From Deltaproteobacteria bacterium (GTDB lineage: Bacteria; Desulfobacterota; Syntrophobacteria; Syntrophobacterales; Syntrophobacteraceae), in NCBI GenBank assembly GCA_021780695.1, contig JAJXYD010000019.1, forward strand, positions 27,838 through 91,837: a stretch of DNA of 64,000 nt. The letters are read 5' to 3'. The notes beneath the pieces were generated by a model. It made no database searches. It saw nothing but the letters and a program-made list of their open reading frames with translations, and was not told the origin of the DNA. The position numbers and the translations under genes were made by a program. How positions within the stretch are numbered: position 1 is the stretch's first letter; each line of letters starts with the position of its first letter. Shown here in pieces: positions 33,094 through 42,565 of the stretch.

Positions 33094-33132
33094 CGAGCAT
33101 CCCCGCCGTTTAGGCCGGGATGCTCGTTTGCT
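33094..33132. terminator. Terminator-like hairpin between lpxC and helicase
   Basis: CGAGCATCCC pairs with GGGATGCTCG (33117-33126), extended inward by GCC/GGC past one mismatch, and followed by TTTGCTTT. It sits between two convergent genes. Confidence 0.65.
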
Positions 33133-33195
33133 TTGGGCTCTTAAAAGCACCCGATATCCATCCCATAGATAACGGGATAGGTAAAAGCCCCGTTT

Positions 33196-35685
33196 TCAGC
33201 CTATCTTGCCGGCAGCCAGAAATTTTTGATGCGCCTGGACCAGCTTGATTTCCGCATAGGAAGAGCTCTCGCCCAAAGCTTTTTTAAGCTCCCCCAGGGA
33301 CCGGTCTTGCATCGTCGTTAACTTTCGCTCGATGAGTTGGAGCTTTTCCGGGCCAAGAAGTTTTGCGATCTCGATCTGTCCGGTTTCCACAAAAGCGGCC
33401 AGGTGGCCCAGAATGGTCGAAGGGGTAAGCCCCCGCTCCCGGGCGACCTCAGAAACGGAGCGTCCGGTACTGAAAAGTTCGAAGCTAATGTGGGCCGTAT
33501 TTTTGGGGGCCGATTTTTCAGCTTCCCCCGCACAAGCCTTGGCCGCCATGACCGCAGCAGGCTCGAAAGTCCTGTCAATCCCATGGGTTTGCCGGTAGGA
33601 GCAAACGAGCTCCAGGATCTCCTCGCCGTACTTTTCATACAGCCGTTTGCCGATACCCCTGATGCTCTTTAGCTTCCAGGGGTTATCGGGAAGCGTTGCG
33701 GCGATCTGGATCAACACGCTCAGGTTAAGGATCTGGTAGCTGGAAACACCGGATTTCTCAGCCAGCGCCTCTCGCCAGCTTTTAAGGGTCTGGAAAAGTT
33801 CGGGGTGTCCGATTTCGGATACGGTATATTCGAGCGCCTGGCTCTTCTTTTCCGTTTGGGGTTTGAATTCTATCCGGGCAGACGACAGGGCACGCAGGTA
33901 GAGACCCGAAGAGAAGCCGGATTTGCAGCTTTTGGCCGCCGCAAGCTTTTCGGCCGTTTCTTTTTTGAGTTCTTCAAGCCGTGCCGTGACGATTTTTGAA
34001 ATCTCCTTATTGTCGGTATCTATGCGAAGGCCGGAAAGCAGACCCCCGAAAACGGAGTTGAGCTTTTCCTCAAAATAGATCCCGGCCTTAGTCGAGCGAT
34101 CCAGTAAGGAGGGATCTTCTTCCGGGAGGGTATCCGGGGAGAAAAGCCCGAGCAACTGTTTTTGGAACTTTGCGCCCACACTAAAGATCTCGTCTTTGGC
34201 CCTTTCCTGAAGATGCTTAAGGTCGGGCGCACCGGAGATCCTTAGCGAACCGCTGTTTGCAGCGGTTATCCGCACAAAGCGGTCGAGGGAAAAACTAAGC
34301 CCCGAGAAGTCGAAGCATTCGGAAATCAAGCGCTGTTGATAGAGGATTTGGGCCGTTTGCAGCTTCTGCCTGGAAGGAGGGTTCCCGGAGGTCCGGGCTA
34401 TGAATTGGGATACGGCCGTGTCGGTCTTTACGGCATGGGAGGAAATCGGGGAAGTCAGAACAAGACCTTCGAAGCTCTTGCATCGGCTCAAAGCCACGTA
34501 GACCTGGCCGTGGGCGAAAGCGGCGCCGGCATCGATAACGGCCCGCTCAAAGGTAAGCCCCTGGCTTTTGTGAATGGTGATGGCCCAGGCCGGCTTAAGA
34601 GGAAGCTGCTCGAAACTGCCGGCCTTTTCCCCGGCTATCTCTCCCGTGGCGGGGTCCAGATGGTATTTGACGTTTTCCCAGATCGCCGGCCCGGCCTCGA
34701 TCCCCCCCTCCTCTCCGGGGCACTTGACGCTAACCGAGCTTTCCCCGATCCGGGTGATCGTCCCTATCTTGCCGTTAAAGTAGAGCTTTTCGGCGGAGGG
34801 ATCGTTTTTTACAAACATCACCTGGGCGCCCTTTTTGAGGGTCAGGGAGGACGAGGTGGGGTAGGAATATTCCGGGAAATCCCCCTCGATTCGGGCCTGA
34901 AATACATGGGGTTTATCGGGCAACCCCTTTAGCCTCGCCCGGTTTACGCTATCGGCGATTCTATTGTGAGTACAAAGAGTTATATAGCCCTCGCCATCTT
35001 CAGGCAGAAAATCTGGGCGCCAGCGGCTGTTTAGTTTCCGCAAAGAAGCCTCATCGAGTTGATTGTCTCGCACCCGGTTGAGAAGTTCTATGAAACCCGA
35101 GTCCGATTGGCGGTAGATGTGTTTTAGTTCGATTGTCACAAATTCGGAAAGTCCGAGGGCGCGGCTGCCGAAAAAATAGAAGGACTCATAGAACTGTTCG
35201 AGGCTCTCCAGCTCCTCTTCCTTTACAACCGGGGAGAGCTGCTGGAGGTCTCCGATCATGAGAAGCTGCACCCCGCCAAAGGGCAGGTCTTTTCGCCGAA
35301 AGCGTCTAAGGACCCCATCGACCCCATCGAGCAAATCGGCCCGCACCATGCTGATTTCATCGATAACCAGCAGGTCCATGCTTTTTATGACATTCATTTT
35401 CTCCCGGCCGAACCTGTATTGATTGGTGCGCTCGTAAACCCCGCTGCCCGGCACGCAGGGTCCGAAAGGCAGCTGGAAAAAAGAATGAAGGGTAACCCCG
35501 CCGGCGTTGATCGCGGCCACACCCGTTGGGGCCGCTACCACCATTCGTTTTCGAGTGTTCTTTTTGAGGTTTTTAAGAAAGGTGGTCTTGCCAGTCCCAG
35601 CCCTGCCCGTAAGAAAAACGTTGCGATCGGTGTACTCGACAAAATCACGGACCAGCGCAAGCTCGGGATTTTCAATCTCTTTCAT
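33196..35685 (-). CDS. Pif1-like helicase with HRDC and helix-turn-helix domains
   Basis: About 829 residues from ATG 35685 (TTG 35700 also possible). SF1B helicase core at the N-terminus: Walker A GRAGTGKTT, Walker B LLVIDEIS, GDLQQLSPV, AITIHKSQGLTFE and YVALSRCKSFEGL. The middle is less conserved. C-terminal HRDC (SYQILNLSVLIQIAATLP, SIRGIGKRLYEKYGEEIL) and an RQC-associated winged-helix-like end (SVSEVARERGLTPSTILGHL). Pif1-type enzymes unwind forked DNA, RNA-DNA hybrids and G-quadruplexes. Single gene. Confidence 0.9.
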   Translation of the reverse strand: MKEIENPELALVRDFVEYTDRNVFLTGRAGTGKTTFLKNLKKNTRKRMVVAAPTGVAAINAGGVTLHSFFQLPFGPCVPGSGVYERTNQYRFGREKMNVIKSMDLLVIDEISMVRADLLDGVDGVLRRFRRKDLPFGGVQLLMIGDLQQLSPVVKEEELESLEQFYESFYFFGSRALGLSEFVTIELKHIYRQSDSGFIELLNRVRDNQLDEASLRKLNSRWRPDFLPEDGEGYITLCTHNRIADSVNRARLKGLPDKPHVFQARIEGDFPEYSYPTSSSLTLKKGAQVMFVKNDPSAEKLYFNGKIGTITRIGESSVSVKCPGEEGGIEAGPAIWENVKYHLDPATGEIAGEKAGSFEQLPLKPAWAITIHKSQGLTFERAVIDAGAAFAHGQVYVALSRCKSFEGLVLTSPISSHAVKTDTAVSQFIARTSGNPPSRQKLQTAQILYQQRLISECFDFSGLSFSLDRFVRITAANSGSLRISGAPDLKHLQERAKDEIFSVGAKFQKQLLGLFSPDTLPEEDPSLLDRSTKAGIYFEEKLNSVFGGLLSGLRIDTDNKEISKIVTARLEELKKETAEKLAAAKSCKSGFSSGLYLRALSSARIEFKPQTEKKSQALEYTVSEIGHPELFQTLKSWREALAEKSGVSSYQILNLSVLIQIAATLPDNPWKLKSIRGIGKRLYEKYGEEILELVCSYRQTHGIDRTFEPAAVMAAKACAGEAEKSAPKNTAHISFELFSTGRSVSEVARERGLTPSTILGHLAAFVETGQIEIAKLLGPEKLQLIERKLTTMQDRSLGELKKALGESSSYAEIKLVQAHQKFLAAGKIG

Positions 35686-35874
35686 GGTCACAACTCGCAA
35701 CAGTTCGAGGTAAAACTATTGTCATCGGGATCAATATGATCGTGCAACACAATTGTAGCAAAGATAGCACACGGAAACGAAGCAGGATTAAAACCAAAAC
35801 CGCTATTTCGCAAGACTTTACGACTTTTTTTCGCCGTCCCCCCCCTTCCCCGGTAATTTCGGAGAAAAATCAAC

Positions 35875-38800
35875 TCACCGCCGGCCCATTTGCTTATCAA
35901 GGATGCCGCGCACAAGAGCGGCAAGCTCTTCGACTACAACCGGCTTCAGGAGAAAGCCTCGAACCCCCATGGCTCTTGCCTTTTCAAGGTCTATCTTCTC
36001 ACTGAATCCGGTACATAAAATTATCGGTTGATCGGGCTTAAGGCATAAAATCTCTTTGACAAGTTCAGCGCCGGTCATCCTGGGCATGGTCATATCCGTA
36101 ATCACCAGATCGAAGGGTTTGTCTTCAGCCCGGCCGCGAAAGACCTGCAATGCCTGTTCCCCGTTTCCCCGGGTTTCCACGGCATACCCCAGGTTTTCGA
36201 GCATTCCGGACATGACCCGGGCCAGGCTCGGTTCGTCGTCAACTATCAAAATGCGCTCACATCCCCCGGACACAGTGGAACCGGCTTGCATCGGGGCCTC
36301 TTCGGGCTTTTCCAGCACGGGCAGAAAGACCTCGAATTTTGCCCCCTTACCCACAACACTTTCCACATCGACAAAGCCTGAAAGACTTTCCACAATGCCG
36401 TGGACAACGGCTAGTCCCAACCCCGTGCCGGCCCCCAGTGCCTTGGTCGTAAAGAAAGGATCAAAGATTCGCTCCATTGCGGAAGGATCAATACCGGTTC
36501 CCGTGTCGGTTACGCAAAGCTTGAGGTACCGACCGGGCATCAGGTCGGAATGATTGCGAATAGATTCAGCTTGGAGCTCCAGATCGCAGAGGTTCACTTC
36601 CAAAACACCGCCCGCATCGAGCATGGCCTGATAGCTATTAGTGCAAAGGTTCATAAGCAGTTGGTGAAGCTGGGTAGGATCGGCGCAGACAAAGGCCATG
36701 GACGAAACATTTTCCCTGATCTCGACCGTAGCCGGAAGGGAGGCCCGCAGCAACTTCAGCGTTTCCTTTACTAGCAGCCCCATCTGAACGGGCTGTTTTT
36801 CCTGCACGCCCTGCCTGCTAAAGGTCAAAATCTGTTTTATCAGCTCTTTGGCCCTGTTGCTTGCGGTGAGCACTTCGGCCAGATTTTCCCTAACCTCGTC
36901 CTGATTTGCCAGACTCATCAGGCTCAGTTCGGTAAAACCCGAGATAATGCCAAGGATGTTATTGAAATCATGCGCAATACCTCCGGCCAGAGTGCCAAGA
37001 GCCTCCATTTTCTGGGCCTGGTGCAATTTTTTCTCGATCAGTGCCCGTTCCCGTTCGCTTCTGTTGCGCTCGGTGATGTCCTGGACGGTAAACATCAGGT
37101 CCGAGTCAAGATTGCCGGAATCGATGGGACTGGCGCTTATAAGAGCATCTATAATCTTGCCGTCTTTTCGCCTGAGGGGCGTTTCGAGCGTACAGCCTCC
37201 CTGGGCCCTAAGCTGCCTTTCGGCCTCCTCGCGAGCATTTCGGTAATCCTGCTCACTTTGGTAAAATATCTTCGTATCGCTGCCTACGATTTCCTCTCTT
37301 GAACATCGGGCGATATGGCACAGTTGATCGTTTGCATCCTTTATGATCCGGCCGGAACTCAGACCTATTCCAATCGGCGCGGCCTTGAAGATGCTCTTCA
37401 GCCTGGCTTCGCTTTCCATAAGAGCATCCCGAACGCGCTTTTCACTCGTTATGTCGCGGCAAACGCCCGAAGCTCCGATTATATTGCCCACACCATCGCG
37501 GATCGGCGAAAGGGTAATCGCCACATCTATGTTGCAGCCATCCTTTCGCCGGCGAACCGTCTCGTATTGCCTGACCACCAGGCCCGATTTTACCTTTTGG
37601 AGAATCGCGTAGGCGTCACCCGGGATACTCTCGGGCACCAGCACGCTTATGGACCGGCCGAGGATCTCCCGGGCCCTATACTGGTAGATGTTTTGAGCCC
37701 CCATACTCCAGGAGACTATCGTGCCCTCGAGTGTTTCCCCTATTATGGCGTCGGCGGAAAACTCCACGATCGCCGCCAGCATCGCCTGATCCTTCTCGGC
37801 TTTTTTTCTTTCGGAAATATCGCGGAAAGAGCCGATAAAAACGGAGCGCTCCCGCCAAAGAAAAGGGCGGCCCGTTATCTCCACGGGGAAAACGGTCCCG
37901 TCCTTTGCGCGCACATACCAAAGAGGGACAGTCATAACCTCACCGCGCCTGTGCTTTAGGGCCTGGGTCATTTTCCTGGTCAATTCGGGCTCTGCCGAAA
38001 GCTCCCAGTTTTTTTTAGAAAGCATCTCCTCCCGGCTATAGCCGAACATGGCGCAGGCCGAACTGTTGGCGTCGAGAATAAATTCGGTGTCGATGTCGAT
38101 AAAAATAATCGCATCGGAGCCCGCCTCAAAGAGCTCGCGGTATCTTTGCTCGCTTTGGCTGAGAGCCTCGCGGACCAGACATTTGGACAAGGCTATCGAA
38201 AGGTGCCCGCAAAGCCGCTCCAACAAGGAAACAGAAGCCGGGGTAAAGCGGTTTTTTCGCCTGTCGTTTACCTGCAACAGCCCGATAGTCTCGCCTCCCG
38301 CCCTAAGGGGGATCAAGGCAACGGACTCATAGCCCTCGCCATTGCAGCGGTTGCGGGTACGAGCCATGCGATCGGCCTCACAGGTTGAGGCAAGCAGTTG
38401 GGTCGTGCTGTTGGTCCAAAAACTTCCGTTGGTCGTAAAGAAAGGCTTCGAGAGGTCAACCCTTGAGAGAATGACACTACCGCACATGCACTCCAGTACC
38501 GGATTGCCGTTTGCGTCCACAACCGGCCTGCCGTTTTTGTCGCGTGCGCAAAGACTGCTTTCCAGCCGAACGAACTCGGCTGGAAATCCCCCGGTCTCAA
38601 AATAAGGATAGTCATTTTCCCGCTTGAGCCTGATCCCAACCGCCTCAAATCCAAAGCATCTTTGAAAAAAGGCCGTTACCTCTCGCGCAAGGTCCCGGGT
38701 AGTCGCTCTTTCGTTTATAATCTCGAAAAGCCCGACCGCCAATTCCCGCTCTTTTGTGATCTGCCTGTATTCGGTAACGTCTAGACCCACGCTGAAGATC

Positions 38801-39126
38801 TCCTTTATGCGCCCATCCTTATCCAAAACAGGCGTATTGGCCCAGGCGATCCAGACTCTTTGTCCGTTTCGGCACATGTTTTCGTTGATATTGTTGGCGT
38901 AGCGCTCCGGGCAAAGCCCGATGTCCCTGATCATGGTTTCAAGATTGCGACCGGTTGTTTCAACAGAAGGCACAATGGTACCCAAAACGTTTTTGCCAAC
39001 CAGTTCGTCTTGGGCGTAGCCGAAAAAGCGTTGCGCAAAATCGTTAATGAAAGTGATGTTTCCAAGAGTGTCCATTCCAAGGATTATAAAATTGAAGCTC
39101 TCAAAAAGTTTTCGGTATTTATTCAT
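35875..39126 (-). CDS. Large multi-PAS/GAF hybrid histidine kinase
   Basis: About 1083 residues from ATG 39126 (AAGGG 8 bases upstream; the frame is open to 39198). Order: PAS (~10-130), GAF (~140-320, with CARDKNGRPV and CMCGSVI Cys), three more PAS domains, HisKA with GIAHDFNNILG, HATPase (GTGLGLAVVHGIV), and a C-terminal receiver (ILIVDDEPSLARV ... DLVITDMTMPRMTG). No membrane segment, so a cytoplasmic sensor. The phosphate may leave the terminal receiver to an unlinked phosphotransfer protein. No regulator gene lies next to it. Confidence 0.9.
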   Translation of the reverse strand: MNKYRKLFESFNFIILGMDTLGNITFINDFAQRFFGYAQDELVGKNVLGTIVPSVETTGRNLETMIRDIGLCPERYANNINENMCRNGQRVWIAWANTPVLDKDGRIKEIFSVGLDVTEYRQITKERELAVGLFEIINERATTRDLAREVTAFFQRCFGFEAVGIRLKRENDYPYFETGGFPAEFVRLESSLCARDKNGRPVVDANGNPVLECMCGSVILSRVDLSKPFFTTNGSFWTNSTTQLLASTCEADRMARTRNRCNGEGYESVALIPLRAGGETIGLLQVNDRRKNRFTPASVSLLERLCGHLSIALSKCLVREALSQSEQRYRELFEAGSDAIIFIDIDTEFILDANSSACAMFGYSREEMLSKKNWELSAEPELTRKMTQALKHRRGEVMTVPLWYVRAKDGTVFPVEITGRPFLWRERSVFIGSFRDISERKKAEKDQAMLAAIVEFSADAIIGETLEGTIVSWSMGAQNIYQYRAREILGRSISVLVPESIPGDAYAILQKVKSGLVVRQYETVRRRKDGCNIDVAITLSPIRDGVGNIIGASGVCRDITSEKRVRDALMESEARLKSIFKAAPIGIGLSSGRIIKDANDQLCHIARCSREEIVGSDTKIFYQSEQDYRNAREEAERQLRAQGGCTLETPLRRKDGKIIDALISASPIDSGNLDSDLMFTVQDITERNRSERERALIEKKLHQAQKMEALGTLAGGIAHDFNNILGIISGFTELSLMSLANQDEVRENLAEVLTASNRAKELIKQILTFSRQGVQEKQPVQMGLLVKETLKLLRASLPATVEIRENVSSMAFVCADPTQLHQLLMNLCTNSYQAMLDAGGVLEVNLCDLELQAESIRNHSDLMPGRYLKLCVTDTGTGIDPSAMERIFDPFFTTKALGAGTGLGLAVVHGIVESLSGFVDVESVVGKGAKFEVFLPVLEKPEEAPMQAGSTVSGGCERILIVDDEPSLARVMSGMLENLGYAVETRGNGEQALQVFRGRAEDKPFDLVITDMTMPRMTGAELVKEILCLKPDQPIILCTGFSEKIDLEKARAMGVRGFLLKPVVVEELAALVRGILDKQMGRR

Positions 39127-39470
39127 TATCGGGCCCTTCGCCGTGAGCTCTCGTTTCTTCGCACCGTGGGGCCGCGCCACATTGGCATGGTTAAACAAAC
39201 GGGGCCACCCGGAAAGGTTTCTCTTTTGCTAAAGAGTCCCTTTTTACTTATCCTCTCCGCAAAAACGTCTAAACTCGTTCCCGCTCTTTTGCCTTTGTAA
39301 ATTTTTATTATTCCTATTTTATAACTCTCTGTTTAATGACAATCGGAATTTTTTAAACCTTTCTAAATAACTTTATAGAAGGTGTGGTTGTTTCTAATAA
39401 AGTAAGATAAACCACGCCCTCCCTCGGGAACCCGTCCCGGGATAAATCGGGAAGGTGGGGGATTTTTTGC
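39127..39470. other. AT-rich divergent region between hybrid kinase and TetR gene
   Basis: No gene. Bases 39300-39400 are clearly more AT-rich than the surroundings. The right end leads into the TetR promoter and operator. Confidence 0.4.
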
Positions 39471-39499
39471 TTGACACAAAATATACCGTTCGGTATTTA
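39471..39499 (+). promoter_or_regulatory. Sigma-70 promoter of the TetR gene
   Basis: TTGACA (39471-39476), 17-bp spacer, TATTTA (39494-39499). The predicted start, near 39506, is only two or three bases before ATG 39509, which implies a leaderless mRNA. Confidence 0.75.
39483..39496. promoter_or_regulatory. TetR operator 1
   Basis: ATACCGTTCGGTAT, a 6-2-6 palindrome inside the spacer and overlapping the -10 box. It matches operator 2 at 40137-40150 in 13 of 14 bases, so the TetR protein should repress its own gene. Confidence 0.8.
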
Positions 39500-39508
39500 A
39501 TCGAAAGC

Positions 39509-40120
39509 ATGGGAAAAAATATTTTTCAAAAATCGGAACTGACCAAACAGCTGATAATCGAAAAGTCCGCACCGGTCTTTAATAAGAAAGGATTCGCGGG
39601 GACCTCTCTATCCGATCTTACCCGCGCAACCGGACTTACAAAGGGAAGCATTTACGGCAACTTCAAGGATAAAGGCGATGTCGCCGCATCGGTTTTCAAA
39701 TACAACATAAATAACCTTGTAAACTTTTTGTCCCGTGAGATGGAGCAGGGAAAGAACGCGGTTGAAAAACTTCAGGCAATTGCGGGCGCCTACAGAAAGC
39801 TCTACAAGAACATGGTCGCCTTTGGCGGCTGCCCCCTCTTAAATTGCGCCACTGAAGCCGACGACACCAATCAGGTTTTAGGAAAACTGGCGATCGAGGC
39901 AATTGATTCGTTAAAGAAAACCATTTGCGCCTTAATCGTTTGCGGGCAAAAGAACGGGGAAATAAAGGCCCAAGTTGATTCGCAAAATCTAAGCGAAGTG
40001 ATCCTCTCGCTCCTCGAAGGGGGCAGTTTTCTCTCGAAGGTAACCGGAGAAAAATCTTTCCTGACAAACTCGATCGACTTGATCGAACAATTGATCGCTC
40101 AAGGGAGGGCAGAGGAATAA
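39509..40120 (+). CDS. TetR-family repressor
   Basis: 203 residues from ATG 39509. N-terminal TetR helix-turn-helix (KGFAGTSLSDLTRATGLTKG then IYGNFKDKGDV), then a helical ligand domain with the AefR/NemR-like segment YKNMVAFGGCPLLNCATEADD. The two Cys near GGCPLLNC recall NemR/AcrR-type repressors that sense electrophiles or unsaturated acids through Cys. No ribosome site fits, matching a leaderless transcript; a GTG at 39455 lies before the promoter and is rejected. It precedes, and probably represses, the hypA-ferredoxin pair. Confidence 0.9.
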   Translation: MGKNIFQKSELTKQLIIEKSAPVFNKKGFAGTSLSDLTRATGLTKGSIYGNFKDKGDVAASVFKYNINNLVNFLSREMEQGKNAVEKLQAIAGAYRKLYKNMVAFGGCPLLNCATEADDTNQVLGKLAIEAIDSLKKTICALIVCGQKNGEIKAQVDSQNLSEVILSLLEGGSFLSKVTGEKSFLTNSIDLIEQLIAQGRAEE

Positions 40121-40124
40121 TTTT

Positions 40125-40153
40125 TTGCCCAAATTTATACCGATCGGTATTTT
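40125..40153 (+). promoter_or_regulatory. Promoter of the hypA operon
   Basis: TTGCCC (40125-40130), 17-bp spacer, TATTTT (40148-40153), the same geometry as the TetR promoter. The leader to ATG 40204 is about 44 bases and contains AAAGGGG. Confidence 0.6.
40137..40150. promoter_or_regulatory. TetR operator 2
   Basis: ATACCGATCGGTAT, a perfect 14-bp palindrome overlapping the -10 box of the hypA promoter. Same sequence and same place in the promoter as operator 1. Confidence 0.8.
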
Positions 40154-40203
40154 AATAGGGCAATCGCAGCAAACCGGCCACCCTTTTAAAAGGGGATAAC
40201 AGC

Positions 40204-40548
40204 ATGCATGAACTTTCGGTAATAAACAGTATCCATTCGATTGTCTTAAGACACGCGGCGCTCCACAAGGTGCGAAAAATCACGGCCATCCATCTTGAAG
40301 TGGGCGCTTTGTCGGATCTCGAAGACCGGTGGATGCAGCATTACTTCGATTTTATAAGCAAGGGCGGCATAGCCGAAGGCGCGAGGCTGGTGATAGAAAG
40401 AACCCCCGCGGTGATGCAATGCGCCGATTGCGGCTCCTCTTTCGAAATGGGCAAAACCCGGGACGGCTGCTGTCCGCAGTGCGGCTCGAAGAGCCTGGCG
40501 CTTGTCGGTGGAAAGCAATATCTCATAAAAAACATGGAGGCACTATGA
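40204..40548 (+). CDS. hypA: HypA-type nickel incorporation protein
   Basis: 114 residues, normal length. It has the N-terminal Ni ligand motif MHELSV and the zinc-finger pairs CADC and CPQC in the C-terminal half. HypA delivers nickel to [NiFe]-hydrogenase precursors with HypB. No other hyp or hydrogenase gene lies in the window, so here it is detached from its usual operon and tied to a Fe-S protein (overlap ATGA) and a TetR repressor. A related nickel or metal chaperone role is possible. Confidence 0.85.
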   Translation: MHELSVINSIHSIVLRHAALHKVRKITAIHLEVGALSDLEDRWMQHYFDFISKGGIAEGARLVIERTPAVMQCADCGSSFEMGKTRDGCCPQCGSKSLALVGGKQYLIKNMEAL

Positions 40549-41675
40549 CCGGGACATCCAAGGCAGAAGATAGGGGGAGCGGAGTTTACGAAAGGCTAAG
40601 AAAACATTTGGACAGTCTGCCCGGAGGGTTTCCGGCAACCGAGAGCGGCGTGGAACTGCGGATTTTAAAGAGGCTTTTCACTCCGGAGCAAGCGCAGATG
40701 GCGGTCTTTTTGACCATGAAGCCCGAGACGAGCGGGGAGATAGCCCAAAGGGCCAAAATGGAGGAGCAAAAAGCCGGGGGACTGCTCGAGAAAATGGCCC
40801 AAAGGGGTCTGATATTCAGCGTGGAAAGGCCGGGGCACCCCAGCGTCTACATGGCCGCTCAGTTCGTCATAGGCATCTGGGAATATCATGTAAACGACCT
40901 GGACGAAAGTTTCGTAAAAGACGTCGAGGAGTACTTTCCGGTTCTAGCCGCGGAGTCGTTCGAGGTATTGCCCCAGCTAAGAACCATACCCGTTGGAAGG
41001 AGCATCCGGGCAGACATCAAGGTGCTTGCCTACGAACAGGCCGAGGAGTTGGTGAAGAGGCAGAAAAAGTTTCTGGTCGCTCCGTGCATCTGCCGGCGCG
41101 AACACCAACTGAAGGGGGGAGGATGCTCAAAGTTAGTAGAAGCGTGTCTGGTATTTGGCTGGGGGGCCGACTATTACGAAAGAAACGGCCTGGGGCGGGT
41201 GATAACGCTGGAAGAGACCCTGGAGATCCTTCGAAAGGCCGATGAAGAAGGGTTGGTGCTCCAGCCGAGCAATTCACAGGAAATCGTCAATATCTGCTGT
41301 TGTTGCGGGGACTGCTGCGGGATCCTCCAGAACTTAAAGCGTCATCCCGCGCCGGCCGATATCGCGGCGGCTTCCTTCCTGGCCGAGCTAAACGAAGGCG
41401 AATGCATCGGATGCGGGCTCTGCGTCGAAAGATGCCAGATGGAGGCCCTTTCATTAAAGGAAGATCATGCTCTTCTAAAACCGGAAAGGTGCATAGGGTG
41501 CGGGCTTTGCGTCTCCACGTGCCCGACGCAGGCACTAACGCTTGCAAGAAAGCCCGAAGCGCAGCAACCCGAGGTACCGAAAAACCAGGCGGAGGCCCAT
41601 ATGCTTAGAGCCAAATTAAGGGCCTCGGCAAAAGCCGGTCTTACCGACAAACTCGAACGGCATAAAAGGATCTGA
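40545..41675 (+). CDS. HTH plus 4Fe-4S ferredoxin protein
   Basis: 376 residues from ATG 40545, which overlaps the hypA stop and follows GGAGG. Residues ~30-110 look like a winged-helix segment (TSGEIAQRAKMEEQKAGGLL). Then comes a Cys-rich part (CICRREHQLKGGGC, NICCCCGDCCGIL) and two ferredoxin motifs near the C-terminus (CIGCGLCVERCQ and CIGCGLCVSTCP). Such proteins are common in anaerobes with CO-dehydrogenase or dehalogenase neighbours, but no reaction is assigned. Probably an electron-transfer or redox-sensing partner made together with HypA. Confidence 0.8.
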   Translation: MTGTSKAEDRGSGVYERLRKHLDSLPGGFPATESGVELRILKRLFTPEQAQMAVFLTMKPETSGEIAQRAKMEEQKAGGLLEKMAQRGLIFSVERPGHPSVYMAAQFVIGIWEYHVNDLDESFVKDVEEYFPVLAAESFEVLPQLRTIPVGRSIRADIKVLAYEQAEELVKRQKKFLVAPCICRREHQLKGGGCSKLVEACLVFGWGADYYERNGLGRVITLEETLEILRKADEEGLVLQPSNSQEIVNICCCCGDCCGILQNLKRHPAPADIAAASFLAELNEGECIGCGLCVERCQMEALSLKEDHALLKPERCIGCGLCVSTCPTQALTLARKPEAQQPEVPKNQAEAHMLRAKLRASAKAGLTDKLERHKRI

Positions 41676-41801
41676 AACATAAGACAGAAAAAGGAAAACT
41701 GGAGAATTTCCTAAAGGTTATGCAATAACAGCCTCGGGAGTTCGAGGAAGGAAACGACGCCCCTTCCCCGTTTTTGCCTTTTCCAGCCTTGCGGGGAGTC
41801 C

Positions 41802-42443
41802 TTACGCAACGGCGCCAAGTTTTGAGAGTTGCTCCCGGGTCAAGTTCTCGGGGGCTTTGCAGCCTAAAAGCATCGAGGCATGGAAAAGAGTGCGGGCAAA
41901 GTGTTCGAGCTTTTCCATGCGCATCCACGCCTGGCAGAGATCGCGGCCAAAAGTGACCGCCCCGTGTCTTTCCAGCAGAATCGCCCGGCTGTCCGCAACA
42001 TGGGGTTCGATTGCCCGGGCGACTTCCTCGCTTGCCGGGGTCGCGTAGGGGGCTAGGGCAACCTTGCCGAGCGTAAGCCACACCTCGGGTAAAACCTTGG
42101 AATCAAAGGCAAGCCCGGCAATGGTAAAGGCCGTTGCTATCGGAGGATGAGCGTGAACGATGGCCGAAACCTCGGGCCTCATTTTATAGACCAGCAAATG
42201 CATCCTTATTTCGCTTGAAGGCTTTAGCGGGCCTTCCAGAAGCGTAGCGCCCATATCTGTTTTTGCGACCTCCCGGGGCGCAATGTCGGCTTTTGAAACC
42301 CCTCCCGGAGTTATCAGGATACTTTCCTTATCCATCCGGCAGCTCACATTGCCGTCGCCTGCAGCGATAAGCCCTCCGTTGTGGAGCTTTTTGCAGACCT
42401 CCACGATTTGCAAACGCAAATTCATCTCTTGACTATCCATCAA
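41802..42443 (-). CDS. Class II aldolase/adducin family protein (L-fuculose-phosphate aldolase-like)
   Basis: 213 residues, typical length. Substrate/phosphate loop GDGNVSCR, ITPGGVSK, catalytic Glu in SSEIRMH, Zn ligands in VHAHPP and the C-terminal LERHGAV. Family members split fuculose- or ribulose-phosphate-type sugars into DHAP and an aldehyde, or dehydrate methylthioribulose-phosphate; the exact substrate is not clear. Single gene, convergent with the HTH-ferredoxin gene. Confidence 0.85.
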   Translation of the reverse strand: MMDSQEMNLRLQIVEVCKKLHNGGLIAAGDGNVSCRMDKESILITPGGVSKADIAPREVAKTDMGATLLEGPLKPSSEIRMHLLVYKMRPEVSAIVHAHPPIATAFTIAGLAFDSKVLPEVWLTLGKVALAPYATPASEEVARAIEPHVADSRAILLERHGAVTFGRDLCQAWMRMEKLEHFARTLFHASMLLGCKAPENLTREQLSKLGAVA

Positions 42444-42565
42444 AGGCCCTCCAGAATCCTTTTCTGTTTTAACCGGTCCGACCGGGTGCGCCCTTTAAAC
42501 GGGCTTTAACTCTTTTAGGGACTATAATTTAGACCCAACAGGGGCTTTGGAGGAGAAGAAAAGAT

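Noticed and set aside
39455..39508. Upstream GTG start for the TetR gene
   Set aside because: It lies before the -35 box and operator, so it cannot be in the transcript from the predicted promoter.
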